Source: Clostridiales bacterium DTU089 (GTDB lineage Bacteria > Bacillota > Clostridia > Oscillospirales > Acutalibacteraceae). From it: a stretch of 64,000 bases of DNA. The DNA is taken from positions 1 through 64,000 of the forward strand of contig LFSB01000050.1 in NCBI GenBank assembly GCA_001513045.1. Direction: 5' to 3'. The number at the start of each line of letters is the position of its first letter. Within the stretch, counting starts at the first letter, position 1. The translations under genes were made by a program, and so were the position numbers. The notes below the pieces were generated by a model that was given only the letters and a program-made list of their open reading frames with translations, had not been told where the DNA came from and made no database searches. Positions 59,400 through 64,000 of this stretch are shown here, piece after piece.

Positions 59400-59657
59400 T
59401 TACCGCTCCTTCATCCGCTTATATTTCTCCATCGTCGCCATTCCGCCGCGAATGTGCCGCTCCTCCTTATTCACATCAAGCACGTGACGCACCTGTGTGT
59501 AGAGCTGCGGATTCACCTTTCGCAGCCGGGAATTCACATCGTTATGCACCGTGCTTTTGCTTATTCCGAATATTTTTGCCGCGGCTCTCACCGTCGCTTT
59601 ATTATCAACTATGTATTCTCCGATTTCAACCGCACGTTCTTCAACCAGCTCTCTCAA
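59400..59657 (-). CDS. spoIIID: Sporulation transcriptional regulator SpoIIID
   Basis: 85 residues. Mother-cell regulator acting between sigma-E and sigma-K. EERAVEIGEYIVDNKATVRA is followed by the HTH AAKIFGISKSTVHNDV, then a basic C-terminus (RHIRGGMATMEKYKRMKER). The start is TTG at 59657 with GGGAGGG 7 nt upstream. It lies alone, without the mreB found behind it in Bacillus. Its upstream region has a good sigma-E-type promoter. Confidence 0.96.
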   Translation of the reverse strand: MRELVEERAVEIGEYIVDNKATVRAAAKIFGISKSTVHNDVNSRLRKVNPQLYTQVRHVLDVNKEERHIRGGMATMEKYKRMKER

Positions 59658-59692
59658 AATCAGCCCTCCCGTTTATCATTTTCCGATGGTAA

Positions 59693-59722
59693 TTGATATG
59701 CCGGAGAACTAAAATATATGAC
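59693..59722 (-). promoter_or_regulatory. Sigma-E-like promoter of spoIIID
   Basis: On the minus strand GTCATATA (59715-59722), 14 bp, CATATCAA (59693-59700). This resembles the Bacillus sigma-E pattern (ATATT-type -35, CATACANT -10), and spoIIID is sigma-E-dependent in Bacillus. Predicted leader about 30 nt. Confidence 0.5.
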
Positions 59723-59740
59723 TGCCGCACAACGCGAGTA

Positions 59741-59766
59741 ACCTATTTTAAGATATTCCATACAAT
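59741..59766 (+). promoter_or_regulatory. Sigma-K/sigma-E-like promoter of the Cys-rich gene
   Basis: AC (59741-59742), 16 bp, CATACAAT (59759-59766) matches the AC-N16-CATANNNT pattern of mother-cell sigma-K promoters and nearly the sigma-E -10. It lies 45 bp before the ribosome site. Confidence 0.45.
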
Positions 59767-59818
59767 GGTATTGAAGTTTCTCGGAATTTCAACAATATCT
59801 TTTACAGGAGGAATATTT

Positions 59819-60652
59819 ATGGCGGAAACCAGAGGCTGCTGCTCAACCGATGTTGCCAATAAGCGCATAAAGGAAGCAGTATGCATCGACACCGAGAGAG
59901 TGTATGATTCATGCGCCGACAAGGATTGTTTTGCCGACCTTCGCGTTTGCTTTACAAACCCTGCGCAGAACATAATTGACCAGGCTTCAAGCGTACGCTG
60001 CAGAAGCTGCGAAATTCTCAACGTGTTCGTGGATGTTGAAAAGGTTCCCTTCAACAAAGGGTTTTATTCCGTAGATGTAACATATTTTGTAAAGGTAACG
60101 CTTGACGCGTTCATGACGGGCTGCACCCCGCCCGTTCCCGTTGAGGGCTTTGTTACCTTCTCAAAAAAATGCATCCTTTACGGAAGCGAGGGCAAGGTTA
60201 AAGTATTTTCATCGGAATATTCTCCGGATGAGGCGGATGCCCAGTATCCGCAGTACAACACCAACCCCAAGGCCAAGGTTCAGACAGTTGACCCGATATG
60301 TCTCGATGCAAAAATCTGCAAGCCCTGCGACTGCTGCGTGCTTGCCGACTCCGACTGTGCGTGTATCCCGCGTTGCATACGCCGCTGCTTCGACGGCGAA
60401 TTCGGCCCTCAGAACCGTGAAAAGGCAGTTGCGGTAACTCTCGGCGTATTCACAATCATTCAGATGGAGAGAGATGTACAGATGCTCATTCCCGCGTACG
60501 ATTTCTGCATACCCACCAAGGAATGCTGCTGCGACACCGAGGACCCCTGCGACGCCTTCAAGAAAATCAAATTCCCCGTCAGCGAGTTTTTCCCGCCCGA
60601 CGAGTGCGACCTCAAAAGTGACTCGCTTCCCGGCTGCGGCTGCGGAAGATAG
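59819..60652 (+). CDS. Cysteine-rich, probably spore-coat-associated protein
   Basis: 277 residues, about 27 of them Cys. It begins AETRGCCSTDVANKRIKEAVC and includes clusters CKPCDCC, DCACIPRCIRRC, ECCCDTEDPC and the C-terminal PGCGCGR. Between lie beta-rich stretches (FYSVDVTYFVKVTLDAF, EKAVAVTLGVFTIIQ). There is no signal peptide or membrane helix. The Cys content, the mother-cell-type promoter and the divergent spoIIID all suit a cross-linked coat protein, but I do not know the family name. CAGGAGG is 8 nt before the ATG at 59819. It ends with TAG. Confidence 0.75.
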   Translation: MAETRGCCSTDVANKRIKEAVCIDTERVYDSCADKDCFADLRVCFTNPAQNIIDQASSVRCRSCEILNVFVDVEKVPFNKGFYSVDVTYFVKVTLDAFMTGCTPPVPVEGFVTFSKKCILYGSEGKVKVFSSEYSPDEADAQYPQYNTNPKAKVQTVDPICLDAKICKPCDCCVLADSDCACIPRCIRRCFDGEFGPQNREKAVAVTLGVFTIIQMERDVQMLIPAYDFCIPTKECCCDTEDPCDAFKKIKFPVSEFFPPDECDLKSDSLPGCGCGR

Positions 60653-60659
60653 CACCGAA

Positions 60660-60694
60660 AAAGCTCCGGAAAGCCTTACGGCTCTCCGGAGCTT
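60660..60694. terminator. Terminator between the Cys-rich gene and the glycosyltransferase
   Basis: AAGCTCCGGA-A-AGCC pairs with GGCT-C-TCCGGAGCTT, 4-nt loop, T-rich on the plus side. The two genes converge here. Confidence 0.88.
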
Positions 60695-60703
60695 TATTTT
60701 TTG

Positions 60704-61855
60704 TTATTTTAAAATTTCAAGATATCTGGTGTATGCTCTGTCAACCGCAACCTCCCACGGAAGGTACAGCGTTTTTGCCGCCTGCTCTCCCACAAGAATA
60801 TTCTTTTCTCTGTCCGACGCGGCACCGAGCAGCACCCTTGCAAAATCCTCCGCTTCCTCTCTGATAAGGTATGCGTTCACTCCGTCTACCGCTCCCTCGG
60901 AGGCACAGCTGTCTCTCACCATTACCGACGGACAGCCGCACGCCGCCGCCTCCTTAACTACGATGCCCGATGTGTCATAGGTTGAGGGGAACAAAAACAC
61001 ATCCGCTATTGAATAGAAAGCTCTCAGGTATTCACGATCGCGTATAAGGCCGGTATAAATCACATTTTTTTCAAGTCCGAGCTGGTTAAAGCGGGCTTTT
61101 ATCGCCTCTGCGTCATAACCGCCGCCGACCATTATAAAACGAAATTTCAGTCCCCTGTCGCGGCATATTTTCAACGCATCTGTAATCAGCCTTACGTTTT
61201 TATACCACATCAGTCTGCCGACATACAGAAACACGGTTTCATCGTCCGCAATCGAATACTTTTCACGCAACGCCCCGGATACGTTTTCGGAAACCTTGCC
61301 GAACGGGAAATCGGTACCGTTTTCCATAACCCTGAAATCCCCGTTATAGCCCATACGGCGCAGGGACTCCCCGCACCCCGAGCTGACCGCCCATATCTCA
61401 TCCGCCGCATACAGGTTGCTGCGCACAAATTTCACGGCAACATTCTGAATAAGCTTGTTGTCCATACGCTCAAGAAAATCTATGTCATACTTGCTGTGAT
61501 AGGTAAGCACCACGGGAACACCGGATTTTCTGTTGACATTGCGCACCATGACAGACGAGGCAAGCGGTGCATGTATATGCATGATATCGAAGTTTTTATT
61601 TCTCGCTTCGGCTATTTTTTTAGGTCCGAAGGGGATTCCGACACGGTAGCCTATGCGCTCACCGGGGTTAAAGGAGGTGTATGTCATAACCTCATAGGGA
61701 TAGTTATATACGGCACCCTTGTATCTCGGAGTTACCACCGTGACCTTACAGCCCTTTTCGGTAAGTATTTTTCCGTAATTCACAAGCACCTGTGACACTC
61801 CGTCAATAACCGGAGGGAAGGAATCGTTAAAAATACCGACTTTGAGCTTTTCCAT
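60704..61855 (-). CDS. Glycosyltransferase family 4 (GT-B fold)
   Basis: 383 residues. The N-terminal Rossmann half begins KVGIFNDSFPPVIDGVSQV, as in diacylglycerol or phosphatidylinositol glycosyltransferases. HIHAPLASSV follows. The C-terminal half has FLYVGRLMWYKN and the nucleotide-sugar E-x7-E segment GIVVKEAAACGCPSV. Likely adds a hexose to a lipid or cell-surface acceptor at the membrane; donor and acceptor are not deducible. AGGTAATGT lies before the ATG. Lone gene, divergent from the pheS leader. Confidence 0.88.
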   Translation of the reverse strand: MEKLKVGIFNDSFPPVIDGVSQVLVNYGKILTEKGCKVTVVTPRYKGAVYNYPYEVMTYTSFNPGERIGYRVGIPFGPKKIAEARNKNFDIMHIHAPLASSVMVRNVNRKSGVPVVLTYHSKYDIDFLERMDNKLIQNVAVKFVRSNLYAADEIWAVSSGCGESLRRMGYNGDFRVMENGTDFPFGKVSENVSGALREKYSIADDETVFLYVGRLMWYKNVRLITDALKICRDRGLKFRFIMVGGGYDAEAIKARFNQLGLEKNVIYTGLIRDREYLRAFYSIADVFLFPSTYDTSGIVVKEAAACGCPSVMVRDSCASEGAVDGVNAYLIREEAEDFARVLLGAASDREKNILVGEQAAKTLYLPWEVAVDRAYTRYLEILK

Positions 61856-61979
61856 ACATTACCTGCCTTTCTTGCTGAGAGCGGCAAATTGTTTTACCGA
61901 TTGTAACATATCTTCCAAAAAAAGGCAAGCGTCCTGCACTCCGAATGACGATTTACTCTCCCGAAAAAGCAGAATTTCC

Positions 61980-62008
61980 TTGACTTTTCAATGTCTGACG
62001 GGTATAAT
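61980..62008 (+). promoter_or_regulatory. Promoter of the pheS-pheT operon
   Basis: TTGACT (61980-61985), 17 bp, TATAAT (62003-62008), directly upstream of the T-box leader. Confidence 0.8.
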
Positions 62009-62015
62009 ACAAAAA

Positions 62016-62280
62016 GATAACGCGATGACTGAGAGAGTAGGTATCACAGGAGCTTCAAAAAGAGAGGCGCGCCCCGGCTGAAAGCGCACCTGAACGCCCC
62101 GATACCGAAGTTCACTTACGAGCGGCTCCGGTGAAGCTTCTGTTGTAGCCGAAGACGGCGGACTGCCGTTATACAGTCAAAAAGTGTTTGCGCCGGAGTA
62201 CAGCCCCGGCACAAAAACAAGGGTGGTACCGCGGAGTTTTCACTTCGTCCCTCTTTTCGGGGACGGGGTGTTTTATTTTT
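62016..62280 (+). promoter_or_regulatory. T-box leader, phenylalanine-specific, with terminator
   Basis: The conserved T-box AAGGGTGGTACCGCGG lies at 62219-62234. Stem I with the AGAGAG... and GNUG-type parts begins near 62016. The specifier triplet is probably TTC at 62111-62113, a Phe codon, matching the downstream pheS. The terminator CGTCCC...GGGACG (62246-62265) is followed by a T-rich run to about 62280. Uncharged tRNA-Phe should stabilise the antiterminator and switch on pheST. Confidence 0.93.
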
Positions 62281-62300
62281 TTACGAAAGGTCTGAGCATC

Positions 62301-63371
62301 TTGATTGAAATTGACAAACTCACGAAGTTATTTGAAGAAAAGGCAGACGCGGCCGGGCTTACCTCGGAGCTTGAACAGCTGAGAGTCGAATTCCTCGGCA
62401 AAAAAGGATATATTGCCGAGCAGATGGCTAATCTGCGCAACGTTGAAGCTGACCGCAAAAAGGAAGTCGGTCAGAAAATAAACGAGGTAAAGCAGTTTAT
62501 AGAGGACGCGATTCAGAAGCGCTTTGCGGAAATGCTCGCCGCAGAGGAGCAGCGCCTCATAGATAAGACGGAGGCATATGATGAATCCTTTCCGATTGAC
62601 ACGGAAACCGGCTCCTACCATCCGATAACCCTCGTACAGCGTGAGGTTGAGGATATTTTCAGAAGCATGGGCTTCTCGGTTGAGGACTACTCCGAGGTCA
62701 CAGACGATTTCAACTGCTTTGAGGCACTGAACATTCCCAAGCATCATCCGGCACGCGACATGCAGGACACCTATTATTTAAGCACCGGGCAATTGCTTAA
62801 AACGCATACCTCGGCAGCACAGAACACTATTCTGCGCAAGTATTCCGCCGACCTTGAAAAGGGGCTTCCCCTGCGTGCGGTATTCCCCAGCCGCTGCTTC
62901 CGCAATGAGAAAATTGACGCCTGTCACGAAAACACCTTCTTCCAGATGGAGGGCATGATGGTTGACAGGGACATTTCAATCTCCAACCTCATTTACTTTA
63001 TGAAAACCATGCTCTCCGAGGTGTTTCAAAGGGATGTCACGGTGCGTCTGCGCCCCGGATTTTTCCCCTTTGTCGAGCCCGGCTTTGAGCTTGATATCCA
63101 ATGCCTTATCTGCGGCGGTGACGGCTGCCCCTCCTGCAAGGATTCCGGCTGGCTTGAGCTTTGCCCCTGCGGTATGATACATCCGAACGTGCTCACTGCC
63201 GGAGGAGTTGACCCCGAAAAGTACACCGGCTTTGCCTTCGGTCTGGGTCTTACAAGGCTCGCCATGATGCGATACGGAATAAAGGATATAAGGGTATTCA
63301 ACAGCTGCAATCTGAAATCACTTTCGCAGTTTACCGACAGAACCTTTAACACATCGGAAAAGGAGGACTGA
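62301..63371 (+). CDS. pheS: Phenylalanyl-tRNA synthetase alpha subunit
   Basis: 356 residues. N-terminal coiled coil (LFEEKADAAGLTSELEQLR and following, about 10-100), then the class II core: motif 2 FRNEKIDACHENTF, and motif 3 GFAFGLGLTRLAMMRYGI. A Cys-rich segment (CLICGGDGCPSC ... CPCGMIHPN) suggests a zinc knuckle, frequent in Clostridia PheS. The start is TTG at 62301 with AAAGG upstream, right after the leader terminator; the longer frame reads back through the T-box. It precedes pheT by 3 bp. Confidence 0.96.
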   Translation: MIEIDKLTKLFEEKADAAGLTSELEQLRVEFLGKKGYIAEQMANLRNVEADRKKEVGQKINEVKQFIEDAIQKRFAEMLAAEEQRLIDKTEAYDESFPIDTETGSYHPITLVQREVEDIFRSMGFSVEDYSEVTDDFNCFEALNIPKHHPARDMQDTYYLSTGQLLKTHTSAAQNTILRKYSADLEKGLPLRAVFPSRCFRNEKIDACHENTFFQMEGMMVDRDISISNLIYFMKTMLSEVFQRDVTVRLRPGFFPFVEPGFELDIQCLICGGDGCPSCKDSGWLELCPCGMIHPNVLTAGGVDPEKYTGFAFGLGLTRLAMMRYGIKDIRVFNSCNLKSLSQFTDRTFNTSEKED

Positions 63372-63374
63372 CAG

Positions 63375-64000
63375 ATGTTTGTTTCAATGAACTGGATAAG
63401 AGATTACGTCAACCTTGACGGAATCGACCTGAAAAAGCTTATCAACAGCTTCACCCTCGCAACAGCCGAGGTTGAGGATATATACGAAAAGGGTGCCGAT
63501 GTGAAGGATGTGGTTGTAGGCGAAATAAAGACTCTCGAAAACCATCCCGAATCAAATAAGCTTCATCTTCTTACAATAGATATAGGTGACAGAATCGTCA
63601 ACTGCGTATGCGGAGCACCCAACGTGCAGCTCGGTCAGAAGGTCGCATTTGCAAAGGCGGGCGGCAGAGTGGTTGCCGGAGAAATCGGCAAGGCTACGGT
63701 TGCCGGCTACGAAAGCGAGGGCATGTGCTGCTCCGAGAAGGAGCTGGGAATAAGCGATGACCAGTCCGGACTTATGCAAATCGAGGGCGATTATCCCAAC
63801 GGTACAGATATAAAATCCATCTATCCCATAGATGACCTGATATTTGAGGTTGACAACAAATCGCTCACAAACCGCCCCGACCTCTGGGGACATTACGGCA
63901 TTGCGCGCGAATTTGCCGCACTTACCGACAGAGAGCTAAAGCCTCTCACCCTCGCCTCCCTCGATTATGACGGAAACGAGCGCACCAAGGTTGAAATCGG
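63375..64000 (+). CDS. pheT: Phenylalanyl-tRNA synthetase beta subunit (5' part, runs off the window)
   Basis: 208 codons are present. It starts MFVSMNWIRDYVNLDG with GGAGGAC 8 nt upstream. The tRNA-binding EMAP-II/B1 domain covers about 40-150 (VVVGEIKTLENHPESNKLHLL, VCGAPNV, GYESEGMCCSEKELGI). NKSLTNRPDLWGHYGIAREF begins the B3/B4 editing region. It completes PheST with the alpha subunit. The rest lies beyond 64000. Confidence 0.95.
   Translation, partial: MFVSMNWIRDYVNLDGIDLKKLINSFTLATAEVEDIYEKGADVKDVVVGEIKTLENHPESNKLHLLTIDIGDRIVNCVCGAPNVQLGQKVAFAKAGGRVVAGEIGKATVAGYESEGMCCSEKELGISDDQSGLMQIEGDYPNGTDIKSIYPIDDLIFEVDNKSLTNRPDLWGHYGIAREFAALTDRELKPLTLASLDYDGNERTKVEI

Overview
The window looks like chromosomal core genome of an endospore-forming, Gram-positive Clostridia member, most likely an Oscillospirales/Ruminococcaceae-type gut bacterium. 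The evidence is spoIVA, spoIIID and a DUF3794 coat-type gene, the AddAB nuclease pair, a Phe T-box leader, an ECF transporter core, alpha2-type glycyl-tRNA synthetase, L31 with zinc cysteines, and a BspA-type leucine-rich-repeat protein ending in a dockerin. Base composition is moderate and fairly even. I see no prophage, transposase, CRISPR array, rRNA or tRNA gene.

Layout. 0-7 kb: purE-purC behind a 186-nt structured leader or ncRNA candidate, glyS, a beta-helix protein, a serine beta-lactamase-like hydrolase and a radical SAM protein. 7.4-20.5 kb: a long minus-strand run ruvC-ruvA-ruvB-glmM-methyltransferase-ecfA1-ecfA2-ecfT-truA-DUF5711-cvpA-pgsA-clpE-like (recombination, cell-wall precursor, transport, tRNA and lipid genes). 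20.6-22.6 kb: plus-strand GNAT and nagB. 22.7-25.7 kb: sporulation pair DUF3794(-LysM) and spoIVA. 25.9-27.4 kb: a membrane protein, then a gene-free repeat region. 27.4-39.4 kb: rpoB-rpoC and rpsL-rpsG-fusA-tuf. 39.8-42.1 kb: LRR-dockerin protein. 42.3-47.2 kb: rpmE, yigZ, dgt-dnaG-sigA. 47.3-54.2 kb: addB-addA. 54.4-57.2 kb: DUF378, apgM-metY. 57.4-58.9 kb: a damaged helix-turn-helix regulator. 59.4-60.7 kb: spoIIID divergent from a Cys-rich coat-like protein. 60.7-64 kb: glycosyltransferase, T-box, pheS-pheT (pheT runs off the end).

Most of the window is ordinary housekeeping. The points that deserve attention are these. (1) The DUF3794 gene has an in-frame TGA exactly between its DUF3794 part and a complete LysM domain. 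(2) The HTH regulator has an in-frame TAG and no normal start codon, yet its frame stays open for about 520 codons. (3) A structured RNA candidate with its own promoter and terminator lies before purE. (4) A dispersed repeat family places a Shine-Dalgarno sequence in front of unrelated genes (truA, ecfA1, the LRR-dockerin gene and partly pgsA). (5) A three-copy 109-bp tandem repeat lies downstream of tuf. (6) Back-to-back mother-cell-type promoters lie between spoIIID and the Cys-rich gene.
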